Positions 39,151 through 51,400 of a stretch of DNA of 64,000 bases are shown here, one piece after another. Below the pieces are notes generated by a model. It worked only from the letters and a program-made list of their open reading frames with translations, did not search any database and had not been told where the DNA came from. Every line of letters starts with the position of its first letter. The stretch's first letter is position 1. The stretch is from Antedon mediterranea (taxonomy: Eukaryota; Echinodermata; Crinoidea; Comatulida; Antedonidae): the NCBI RefSeq assembly GCF_964355755.1, contig NC_092672.1, forward strand, positions 26,098,501-26,162,500, given 5' to 3'. The position numbers and the translations under genes were made by a program.

Positions 39151-39961
39151 TTAGTTGTTATAGACTCTTGTGTCAGTAACATACTTCCTCAACCAGTGAT
39201 CACATATGTTGTAATCTAGTGTTTTCTTTGTAACACCATCGTTGCTATGCCAAGTGATCCGATGAACGTTTGGATGGTCAAACCAGGTGTTCAGTATGCA
39301 TAGCTTGAAGTCAGAGCAGTAGTTGATGAGTCTTGTGCCATTGTCGTTACTAATGTCATCTGTGTCTTGAAATCTATGTAGGTTTCCATCAAAGAGTGAT
39401 TTTCTGGTTGTTATTGTTGATGTTGCATTAAAGTCTCCCATCAGTAAGAGTTTTGTGTTGTTCTCGACTCTTGTTACTTTGGAGAGTTTTGCATAGAAAA
39501 TATCCTTTGGTGATTCTGAACCGGATTCCGTAGGAGAGTACGCAGACAAAATTCTTAATTTACAATTTTTTATTGTGACGTCTATTGCCATTAGACGTTC
39601 ATATACATAATGAACATTAGACACTTTGATATGGGGTGACTGTTTGATGGCAATAGCAACCCCATACATCTTTTTGATTTTCAGTCCAGTCCAGTATACA
39701 TTGTAGCCCTCATGAGATTGCACCGGTACTAATCCATCTCACTTCCTGCATACACACGATGTCAAGGTTTGCTGCTTTAATTTGAATGAGGGTTTCATGT
39801 AGTAAGAAGTCATCTGAGCAGGTATTAACATTAATCTGTCCTGCTCGCCAATGAAAATATTTTGCAGGCTTTTGTTTCCTAACTGCTTCTTGTACTTTCT
39901 TGTTTATGTTAGAAAGGTTTTTAGAATCTATATCTTTATTACTCTTTAGCCCCTTTCTCAC
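39151..39961 (-). pseudogene. LINE APE-type endonuclease (frameshifted)
   Basis: Two overlapping frames, 39961-39710 (QINVNTCSDDFLLHETLIQI, VCMQEVRW) and 39723-39151 (GYNVYWTGLKIKKMYGVAIA, ILSAYSPT, LLMGDFNAT, THKSLDY-like KKTLDYNICDHWL), together form an exonuclease-endonuclease-phosphatase fold domain. The break is near 39715. The upstream end is cut by the TIR element at 39948-40788; the LINE frame resumes beyond it as GTRGGRKSNISHK. Confidence 0.72.
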
Positions 39962-40788
39962 AGAGTTGTGTGCCAGGAATATTGCGGGAATATACCATTA
40001 CCATGCCGGTATGGTTTTCTGTGAGAACGGGTCGTCTTGGCATCATGCCGGCACCATGCCGGCATCGACATGACCTGCTTTAGACCTAGTAATATTCTAG
40101 GGATATTCCCCGCAATGCCAGACGGGCATTCTGTGAGAACGTATTGCCGTTATATTCCGGGGTTCCCCGTCGAGGCTTTGACACCTTGCGCAGTCAAGTG
40201 TATCACTTTGGCGCCTATTCAATTCAATTAACAATAATAATGTCGAACTGGAGGGATAATGAGATAAGAGAGCTGCTTAAAATAAGGGGACAAGAAGAAA
40301 TTTGTAGCATAATCTATATAGGCCGCTAGGCTAGGCCAGCCATAGCTCTTTGTTTGTTGGTGCCTGACCTTTCGTCGCCTTGCTTGTAAATTGTAGGCCT
40401 ACAGCCTTCTAAGGTGTTTTACAGATTGCCGATGACGGCAAATTAATTGCTATACCTGTATAATATTATAATATATGCACAATATACTGTACATAGCTTG
40501 TATTGCATAAATATGCTATAAAGGAAGATAATAATCTGTAACTTAACATTCGCAGCCATATCATCGCTAGACAAAAATAATAACAATAAAGGACGCCCTC
40601 AATAATTATTTTGTCAGAGACTTTTTATTGGCCGAATATGCCCGACTCCTTTCTCACAGAAAGCCGGTATATACCGGTTATATTTCCGGCACGATAGTCC
40701 GATGAGAATGGGTATATGCCGGTAACGATACCGGCACGACGCCAGCACTGTACCGGTATATTGCAGGCACATCTGTGAGAAAGGGGCT
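39948..40788. mobile_element. 841-bp TIR element, Harbinger-like, inserted in the LINE
   Basis: The terminal inverted repeats AGCCCCTTTCTCACAGA (39948-39964) and its complement (40772-40788) are perfect. The interior is rich in GCCGGTAT palindromic motifs and has further internal CTGTGAGAA repeats. A short frame at about 40240-40329 (SNWRDNEIRELLKIRGQEEI) resembles the Myb/SANT-like domain of the second ORF of PIF/Harbinger elements. There is no transposase. The target duplication is not clear (flanks TTTA / TTTT). Confidence 0.7.
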
Positions 40789-40938
40789 TTTGTGTGAAAT
40801 GTTTGACTTGCGTCCACCACGGGTACCTCTATAATGGAAAATTCCCAAGTCTTTCAAAACACTTCCAACCGCAGTAGTAATTTTTCCAGCATATTGTCTC
40901 AGGTTAAGTAGCTTTGAGTAGCTATAGTATGTCAACAT

Positions 40939-42448
40939 AGTTTACTCGCAGCAATGGTAGATTATAATAATAATAATATCACACATACACCGACTCTAGG
41001 CCCTGTAAACAAATCTCCTATGCTATGCTTTCCCAAAGTTCTAAGGCAACAATAGGCTTTGCTTCACTGAACACTGCTAAGACAATTAATAGCATGCACA
41101 CAGCTAGATTGGGCCTAGCTATAAGCTATATAAAAAATCTTTTCTAAATCCAGCTTAGCTGATAAAAATAGGAAAAAAGAATATATACAATACAATAGTT
41201 GTAAGTGCTGATAACAATATTGGTAGTAAAGTCACTCTCAAAATGTGTACTTAAAACCCAAAAAGATTTTAAAAGCAGAATGGGAGTAATAACACTGTCA
41301 AGCGCCTCTGGCAGCCTATCACACCCAACCAATTGGTTGATTTCATTGGTAGCTCGTATTATACAAAATTTGATAAGCATATAATTTATCGATACCAAAA
41401 AACCTCTTATTATGTTAGGACAATTTCGAATTGATTGTGAAGGATTTTTTTATTTTGGTAGGCCTACTCTCAATTTCTGTTTATACAGTATTTGTATTGT
41501 TAATTAAAATACACTTTGATGTAATTTACTGAAAAGTTTACGGTAACTCTTAATTTAAGGCCGTATGATATAAAATTTAATCTGAAGTGCAGTTAATTTC
41601 TTCATACAATTGTAATTATCAGTCTTATTTTACTTTTTTGTTGGCAAGAAGAGTGGGCCTTCTTATTCTTCTATATAAAAATGAATGAAATGAGACAGGC
41701 ACTGAGGAAAAGAGAGTTGTCAACTATTTCCAAAATGGTGGTGATTATTTCTTTTTATTTTAAAAATGATTATGGTTCACCTAATCCTCAAGATACAATG
41801 ACAACATGCTATCCCAAGATTATGGTTAGCACTGTGTAAAGCTGGTTGATAGTTCCTATTCAACCTATGTCGGTCGGTATGATGCCGTTGGTCAGCCGGC
41901 CGGCCGATCGGTAAACACTAACTTGAGCGCGCGACTGCAGCCATGTATATGGCCTTGTTGGAAGCTGATTTTGTTTTTACAACTAACTAGTACAATGATT
42001 TTGTTAATAAATGTATAAATGCTAAACTGTATACATTTAATTCCTAACCACAATTAAATTGTGATTTGAAACATGATTCTGCTACCATTTCATGCCGTTT
42101 TTCACTCAAATAAAAAGGCCGACTTTCTAATTAAATTCAATACACTATCCGTGTTGAAATGATGTAAGCTATGAATGAACACAAGTGCTCAATACAAATC
42201 CAGAGTAAAATAGATACTACTGTATAAACCAAAGGTTAAATAACCGAATGACTTAATTGTCAACCAATAGAAATCATCCATGTATGATTGTTTACATTAA
42301 ATAGTTTATGTTTACATAGGCCTACACTCAACTGATAATATACGATCTTTGATACACTGCTCTTTGTTATTACGATGAACAGTCTGCTGTAGCCAACCGC
42401 TTCTAGTGAATCATTAAAAAATAACAATAGGTTTTATATTGAGAAAAT
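40939..42448. other. Intergenic region upstream of the Ig receptor gene
   Basis: AT-rich, without a recognised exon. The short ORFs have no domain signature. A local CCGGCCGGCCGATCGG palindrome-like patch lies near 41895. The promoter of the downstream Ig gene is presumably in its 3' part. Confidence 0.4.
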
Positions 42449-45400
42449 ATGGTTGAAATAACGCCTAGTAGTAGGCATAAAGTAAGTATAGCTTTGTGAT
42501 ATGTGTATATTTTTTAGGACTTGTTGCATATTTAACAACTCACTGGTAACTTCACATGTGATGCCTACAAATAATGGCGACGGATTTTCAATTGTTTACA
42601 ATTATTATGGCATTTATGTTATAAAATCTAGTTGTAGATCTATATATAAAGTTATCCTACTACTCAAAGTTAGGTTTCTGGAATTTCTTGGTTGGCTGAA
42701 CACTACTGATCATATAGATGGGGTTACTAAACACCGTGACCAAATACAACAAAATATCTTACGGAGACTCATACCAGGAGGTTTAGGTTAGGATGAAACC
42801 AATTTTTACAGCAAACATAAATAAAACTTTGTCGCCCATTAAAGCAAAAACTATCTCTGAGATAATCGTCATATAGTTTTTTAGGCCTATTATTAATGTA
42901 AAAATATAATATTCAATTTACATTAAATAAGGTAATTATTATTTGTTTTTGTTTTAACTGTTTTTAACGTGTGTCACTTAAGGTGATATTTGTTATTTTG
43001 ATGCACCGTTAGGTACGGTATTGTCTAACGTGTATTGCTATTAAGCTATCATTATACTGATTGAAATAATTGGATTGCCCTGCTTCACCCATATTATTTA
43101 TTTTGGGGTTATGACGGCACCATGGGCCACACGACTGTATAACAAAAAGTTGCTGATTTACACATTTTTCTGCTTATAAAAGCCCGGATTTGTGTTCTTA
43201 TTTTGTTAAAGTTAATTCTTATATAATTCTTATATATTTATGATATAATAATAGTAAAATATTGCATTTTTGTTTCAGTCTTTTTTAGCTGTGTATTTTT
43301 TATTAGTAGGCCTATTACTGGATATTACAAAAACAGGTTAGTTTTTCATATATACATTTTATTTCTAAAAATTATGCACCTAAATTTATTCACAATATTA
43401 CAGTATAATCATGTTTTCATTTTATTTTGGTTTATTCATACATTTTGGTCAGTTTTGTTTCTTTGCAGTATATTATTTGTTAAGAGCTACCTCACACAAG
43501 GTTTGGCTTTCTTGATGTCCCACTCTTTCATTTGATAAAATTGGAGGCAGAATTGTGTATTTTTATTTCCTTCACATGAGAAGTAATTGGGAGTTGAACT
43601 TGTGGTACGCGCATGGTGCTTCCCTGATTAAAGGAATAAATAGATATAATTAACTCTCTAATTCAAACAGTACTCATTTTAGTCAAGTCACTTTTGGTTT
43701 TGTTTTGTTTTGTTGTATGTTCTGGTAGTTGTAAATGTAGGCCTCCCATCATCTAAAATCGTATGCAATTCTTAAATGTATTGTCCCACAAAACGGGAAA
43801 AATGAATGTTAATAAAAAAAAATTAATAGGTAATTTTGCAGTTTAAATAAACTTAATCACTTCCGTGAGTTTAAATTACAGTTTTTCAGGTAAACATTTT
43901 TGTTGGATCAAATTTTTGGTCAAAGTGAATAACTATAATTTAAAAAAAATGTAAATAATTATTTTTTTTCATGATGACAATGCATCTTTAATGAAAGACC
44001 ATCATCCGACATTTTAACCGCGTATGAAGAATATACACTGAATATGTTCTAAAATGTCAATTATTAATTCCCATTTAATCTAGTTGCATCGTTACATTTA
44101 CATAAACATTTAAAAATAATCTGTAATCGAGACAACAATCATTTGAATTTGATATTATGATGTGTTCTTCTTTTTCCAGAAGTACATGGTGAATTAATCA
44201 CATCTGACCAGGAAGCCAATGAAGGTGATGCTGAAGTGAGGATACCTTGTGACTATTCACAACTTACTTCTACTACACCTGCTGGAATACAATGGGATGA
44301 ACTAAATGAAGATGGGAACATCATTACTCCTGGCTTTGTTAATGATAAGAGGACTCAGAATGGTCGTTTTGAATTAATAAGCGAAACACTTGGGAAAGCT
44401 GACTTGGTGATGTCACTTCCAAACAGATCTGATTCTCAACGAATATTTCAGTGTGAGGTAAAAACATCAAGTGGAACCATTAAAAGATCAAATCCTTCTA
44501 TTCTAACTGTATATTGTGAGTAACTTAACATATCAATATCATACAACTGGAGAGTTAGAGAGAATAAACATTTGTTTTTTGTTTGTTTTTACTAATTAAT
44601 AATGTATTCATTAATTAACTCAAGAATATAATGTTTGTTATAAGTAGAAAAACCTCAATATCAATTTAAATAATATTAAATTCAGTTTATACTGTATATA
44701 AAAAAAGAGATAGGAGTTAATTTTCAGTATTGTCATAGTACCATTTTCTTTGTTTCACTTGATATTTATTTTAGGTATCTAAACTTTTAATCAATAGCAC
44801 ATAAATATAAAAGTTAATCTTCCTTCAAAAAGTTAAATGCTTAATGGTTTACATTTTGGATGTTTTTAAACACTGTTGTTAAGGTCATTTTTTTCTGCAA
44901 CAAAATACTGTCCATCTTTCTCCACTGTAAATTTGACATTTTTTAGAAAATTGAAAAAAAAAACTATAAAAACCAAATAAACATATACAATTTCACTAAT
45001 GAGCTACAGAGGTACAGTATAATGAATTAACACAAACACACAAGTGTTTCACAGGAGTTTAAGTTTGCGAATGAAAAGTTGCTGTCCGAGTTTGAATGGA
45101 CACAATTGTATATTGTATATTATGATATTTCATCATTTTATTACTCTTGTTTCAGATTTGGATAAACCAGTTATTGTCTCGGCAAGTGCTATATATAAAG
45201 GTCAAACAGTGACCTTTACCTGTAGTACACCTGGTGGTAACCCTCCTCCTCGCATTACTCAATGGTATAAAAATGAACAGACAATCCCTAATAACCATTC
45301 TAGATACGATATTATTGCAAGTAACAATACAGTTCTTAAGATTAAATCAGCTACTGTAGAAGATGATGGGAGATATACATGTAAAGCAGAAAGTGGTCAG

Positions 45401-48400
45401 TTTAAAGGAGATGATGGAAAAACAAGCGTGGTCATACAGTTGATAGTATATGGTATGTAAACTTGGAACATATTTATTAAAATAAAAACTGCTGTGCTGC
45501 ATTTTTTTGTAGTTAATATTACGATTGAAGACATTTTGTTTAAAAAAAATATAGTTATTACCACATGTTGATTCTATATTTGGGGCCTACTAATGAGAAT
45601 GTACATCTAGAAAAAAAATACCTTGTGTTCTTTGCGATCTATCAGTTAAAATAACATTATCTGATACAGTAGACCTATTGTACATTGTTTAGATGTTGTT
45701 GTTACTTTTAAATCTGAGAATGGCTTTGCAACCTGTACTGCAGTTGGTAATCCCAAGCCGCCATCAGTACAAGTAGTAATATTGCAAAATGGAGAAGAAG
45801 TTAAGAAGGGAGAAAATACCGCAGCTGTAGAAATTAATGACGAAATATGCAAATCTAATCTTACATGTTATGCAGAGAATACTAAGCTTAGTAAAACAAC
45901 GTTGGAGAACTGTAGTGCAGGTAATACATCAACATTAATAAAGGTGTTAGACGTAGTTAGATGGGTAGGGTGGAAGAGGTAAATGTGAGCATGAGATGTA
46001 CTGTATGCTAATCACAACCTATATAAATAAAATTATATATAATTATAAATGGTCGCCTTTTTATGCCATTTATCTACCTGCTTAAAATGTTGTCCATGCT
46101 TGTTGGGATTTTATATACCCTTTCACACACATTTACATAGTGTTTTGTTTACCTTGAAAGTAATTTGAATTAGACCCTGATGCAGACTGAAGTATCTATA
46201 AAAGTGAAAATATTGTGCATACAAAACTAACTATACACAACTCCAAAGAATTGCTTTGAAGACAATCTATTATTAAGCACTTATTGGTAATTTGTATTAT
46301 GGTAGTCAATAGTTTTTTTAACCGTTACTCTAAATGTCGGATAAACAGAATGTCGAAGAATTTTCTAAAAAATCGTCAACACTGTCACACATTCGTAATA
46401 AAAGTTGTTTTTAAATTGTTATTAAATAGGTCAGTCAGTCATTCTTTCATTTAAATGAAATATTCTTCCCATCAAACTCATCTTAAAACGCTCTTTTTTA
46501 CTTTTAAATTGGTCAACATTTCATTTTTTCATTATTTTCTTAGCCATTTGATTAATTAAAGTTTTATTTGTGTTGTTTGCTACTGATAATTGATATGAAA
46601 AACATTAAAATACATTTGAAACTGACATACTAAACTATAAATAGCATAACTAAAATCTGAGACAAATGTCACACTGTATCAAATAATTTGCCTATGAATA
46701 CTGGACACATTATGCCATATGTGGAGTACAAACACAGAGGACGTGATAACAAATCTTTAATGTTCATAATAATTAATCAAACTCATGTTTTTGCTGGTTA
46801 CCATTATACTAATGAATGAATCGTAATAAAAATTTAGGAGATTTGTTGAATGTTTGTCAGAAAACATTTTAAAATGCATCATATTAATATTCTGCAATTA
46901 CAATGGCAATGGCGTCTTACCCTGTACTCTATATTTTAAATTTTATTGAATTGTGGTTTCTATTTTTTATTTTATTTATGTTGTCAATTCTGGTCAGTTC
47001 AAATATTGTTGTTAATAATTTCATATTAATTAAACTAACAATTCATTACACGATAATCTGTGCCTTATAACATCCTTGAAGATAATTATATCGAAAATGG
47101 ACACCCTTTTAACAATTATTGAAATTGAAATATATATTTGATCAGTGGCTGTGATGTACTAATACACCGGGTTAACCCCCTACTCGTCTCGTAAGATGTA
47201 CTAGGTTCTTTAAAGTGCACACAAGCTAGATGTGTAACACTGGACCGAGAAGACTGGTTCTACCACCAGAACCATGGAGTAAGTGAGCCTCGAACCCTTG
47301 CCGATGTTATGGCTACGTAATTACGGTTCCACTGTCTTAACCGCTCGGCCACTCACTCACTCACTATGTAACATAGAATAGGTGTTGTTCATTAGTACAT
47401 GACCCTACAACATTTCTTGCAGTTAGAGAATAGTAGATAAACATCACAAGGTGAAATATTTCCTTAATGACACTTTACATTTCTGTAGTATTGTTGCTTT
47501 CTGCTGGTTTCACTTTTTGATTTGATTAAATATTTTGCCACTAAAATGAAATTGATTTGTCATTAAATTGACTAAAACTACCACTATTATACTGTAGTAG
47601 TGGTGGTGCTTCTTGTTTTATATGTAAAATTGAATAAAGAAAAATAATCAGCAAATTGATTAATAATAATAATAATCATAAAAGCACTGCCAGTCGATTT
47701 TAATATGGCCTATACAAAGATTGTAAATTGTTTTTGTAGGTATTGTAGCAGGTTCAGTATTATTGTACATTGTTCTGATTGTGATTTGTGTTGGATTGCT
47801 GCTATGGTTACTGCTTCTTGTTTGTAAGTAAGATGTCTTTTCCCTTAATTATTAATTTTTAATTAATTGCAAGATTCGATATATCCTGCACTTTAAGATA
47901 TTCATTGCTTCGTGAGCACTTGATAACAAATCAATTTGTTACAATTAAATTTTAATTATACAAATTGATGATTACAAAAGACTTTGTCATTTTTATTGAT
48001 TAAGGGGTAGTAGATTTAAATGATTTATTTAAAAATGATATTTTTAATTTAAATTTTAAGATTTTATGCATTACAAGAATATTGAGTGGAGCGATACAGA
48101 TATTGATATAGCCACAGTTGAAGGAGGCAAGCCAGTTACGATGAGTTGGAAATACCGTCCAAGTATTGCAAGGTTCAAGACTTTTGAAATAAAGAAAGAT
48201 AACAAGGTGCTTGGTTCAAATCAAAAGCAATTCAGTAGTTGCAAAAAGGTCTGTCAGTATGTCTGTTATTGCTGTGTTTACTTTTGCGGATTTTTTTGTG
48301 TTGACTACACTAATAAATCATGTAAGTTATATATTTTTCTAGTAGGTAATTATTTTCAAATTATAATTATGTTACATTAATTTTTAAATCGACTTTTTTT

Positions 48401-51400
48401 TGCTATGCACAACATTGTAAGAGTATAATAATGTACTTTAATGGTAGTAATTGTTCAGGCTAAATGAGCAACATTCGTGAGTCAATCGAATACAAAGAAT
48501 ACATTTTGTTCATCATACAAATCAGTGAAAATATTATTTATTCTTTTTAAATGGTGTCTAAGGAAACCTAGAATGTATGTACGGTATGTCAAGACATAAG
48601 ATTACATTAATACATTTAAATTTAGTTTTGTATAGATATTTGTAATATAGCGTAAGACAAGATAAAACAAGTATTGTATATGTCTATTTAAACTGATTTA
48701 CATATTTATAATATCATATTTTAAATTATATACATTTTACTTATCATGGAGATAGTCGAATACAATGCAAATCCTTTTTCTTCACACCTTATCATGAGTA
48801 ACTGCTGTATACATTAATTTAAACTCATTCACTTCTGAAAATGTAAAAAATATTCTGATTTCTTTCATAGTTGAGGATAAAACAATGCATAGAAACAAGT
48901 AAGTTTAGTTTTAAAATTTCAATAATTTATATAGGTATATTATTCATGAAATTATTTATGTATGGCTATGATTATAAAATCATAAATATGTTTTGTTGAT
49001 TTTTTCTTCTGTTTTCATAGAAATTTCAATTACTACATTATTGCAGCCAACAGTCCCATATCTAAACACATCTATATTATTTCCACAACATTTCCAACAC
49101 ACAAATTTACCTTAGTATAATATAACCAAAAGCAAAATATGCCTATTAAAATACTTGATATTGATGTATTGTATTTTAATATCTTGTTTTGTTAACAAAT
49201 ATCAAGCAGAAGTGAAGAGTGTGAGATGATGGCCAAAGAAAGAGAAGGTCCAGAAGGTGCAGTAAGTAAATAATATATATTTTCTAGTGGAAAACGGAAT
49301 CTACAATGTTTTGTTAAACTGAGTTTATGTGGTAACCTGATCGTAATCAACAGGATAATCAATTTCAACCTAAATTAGCTAGAATTTGTAAATGTTGATT
49401 TTCTAAAACGATTAATTTTAGTAAAAGAAGCCAATAAATGTTGTAATAGTAGACTACAATTACATTGTTGATGTTATAGCTATTCATTGATTTGACACTG
49501 TTTTTTCAAAGAAAATTCCTGATGATAATGAAGATAGTAAACTTCTAGCAGGACATCAAGAAGCATCTGGTGAAAGTACAGACGATAAAGGTAAATGTTA
49601 ATATTGTTTATTTAGTAGGCCTACTTCTATTTATAATTTAAACAATTCAAACATACTTAGCCGTTGCCTGTCCAATATCGACGGGCACCATCTTATAATG
49701 AGTTTGATGTTTGGGAATAAAAAAGACAGTACAGTAATAATGTTATGCAGTATATACAAATCTATAATTGGATGTACAGTACCAAGCTGTACATTACAGC
49801 ATTTAGATACAGTTAATATGGATACTGATATACCTATTTATTTGTTCATATTTTTTTTGGACAATGAGTAACATGTTGTCAGCACCCTTATTTACATGGT
49901 TGCTTTCTGCATGACCATTAAAGAAAGAATAAAAGGAATACTAATAAATACCTCTATCTATTGAGGGCGATATCTTTTATGATTATAATGTACACTCATT
50001 TAGTAATTTCTAAATTTGTACTTAACTTAACTTGTCCAGAGGTTCCAAAGTTTATGTCAGATTTAGTGGAGAAATAAAATGTAGTGGCGCGTGTGCTTCG
50101 TATGTTTTACATGCTGGGTACCAGGTTCGAGTCTTGTTGATACTTCATGGTCATGGTTCAATTTGTACTGATAATTTGCTGTGTAACAAGATCATATACA
50201 AACAATACAATTAAACAATGTTATTACAGAGATCTTGATCATTCTCAATATGTTCACTATAACATTTAAAAATGGTTATTTTATAAAGTAATTGTTGCCA
50301 TATCTATACATCAGTTTTGATGAATTTAATGCAATTAGTATTTTCTTACCGTATTTATTGTTCAGGAAGTGTTTTAGGAGGGAGGTGGATGAGATTTTAT
50401 TCAAGGTTTATTCGGGGATGGCGTTTTTTTTTGTGGGTGTAATGGTAATCAAATAAATACCCCCAGTATGAAAAAATACAACACCCACAATTAAAATAGT
50501 AATACAATACAGTAAAAATTGTATCAAATCCCTGGTAAATTGTAGGTGTGTCTCAGAAATATGTTTTTGTCTTAATTGTTTCCCATTCAATTAGTGAATA
50601 CATTTTAATTGCTTTTTTTAATAAAGGAAGAGATATCAGTCATACAGTAAGCTTTCGTTTTTCTTTAAAATCTGCAATTTTACCAATATGTGCATACTAA
50701 TAATATTTTTATTTATTTATTTTTTTTATATTTTACATTGTATAAATACCGTAGAAATTGCTTTAATAGTTACTCTTTTTTCAAATATTAATAAAAAAAA
50801 ATCAAATGACATATTTGTCTAAACTTGCTATACATTTCAGTAGAATTGTATTATATAATTACATTTATATTACGTTATAATTCATTACCTTATCTTCATA
50901 TGTTTATCTTTACATTACAAGAGGCCACACAAAATAACGTCTAATTAAAATACTGTAATACTATTGATATGGAAACATTTTCACAGAATGAAGTAGTTTA
51001 TCCATCTGGTGTTTCGATGCCATTTGAAAAACCTGTCATTTATGCTCAAGTGAAACGTGGCAGAAAATCTACTGGTGATATTTATTATTATTTATTTACA
51101 AAATGAATTTAAAAAAAAGTGTATTGCTTTATTTTGCAAATTACTGAGTATTTTAATAATATAACTATTGGCACTATTAGATTTATATTTTTAAATAATC
51201 ATTTTGATAAGAGGTGTTAGTGTTGTTATCCGAGACATCTGTATATCAAGCAGAAAGTTCCGGTTTCAAATGTCGATCAAGGCGGCGGATTTTTCTCATA
51301 GTCACAGATTTCCTCATCTGTATCGTTTCGAATTAATTAATTCAATTTTAGTATATCACTGGGTAGTTTAGAATTTCTTCTGTGCCTATTAATTTATATA

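Larger units (their letters stand above)
31731..40938 (-). mobile_element. Decayed APE-type non-LTR retrotransposon (LINE), interrupted by two later insertions
   Basis: Reading on the minus strand, fragments of one LINE occur in order: an N-terminal leader (near 40938-40790), endonuclease (39961-39151), linker and RT (39123-37065), and C-terminal domain (32158-31911). Removing the insertions at 39948-40788 and 32159-37064 brings the pieces next to each other. Several frameshifts and stops break the frame. The RT catalytic motif reads YADN instead of YADD. A short ACTGGT repeat near 31732-31750 may be the 3' tail. The endonuclease wording (QEVRW, WTGLKIKKMYGVAIAI, LLMGDFNAT) suggests an RTE-like group, but the clade is not certain. 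Confidence 0.75.

Noticed and set aside
47275-47350. Functional tRNA gene on the minus strand
   Set aside because: A and B boxes are present, but acceptor and anticodon stems do not pair well and a SINE body follows.
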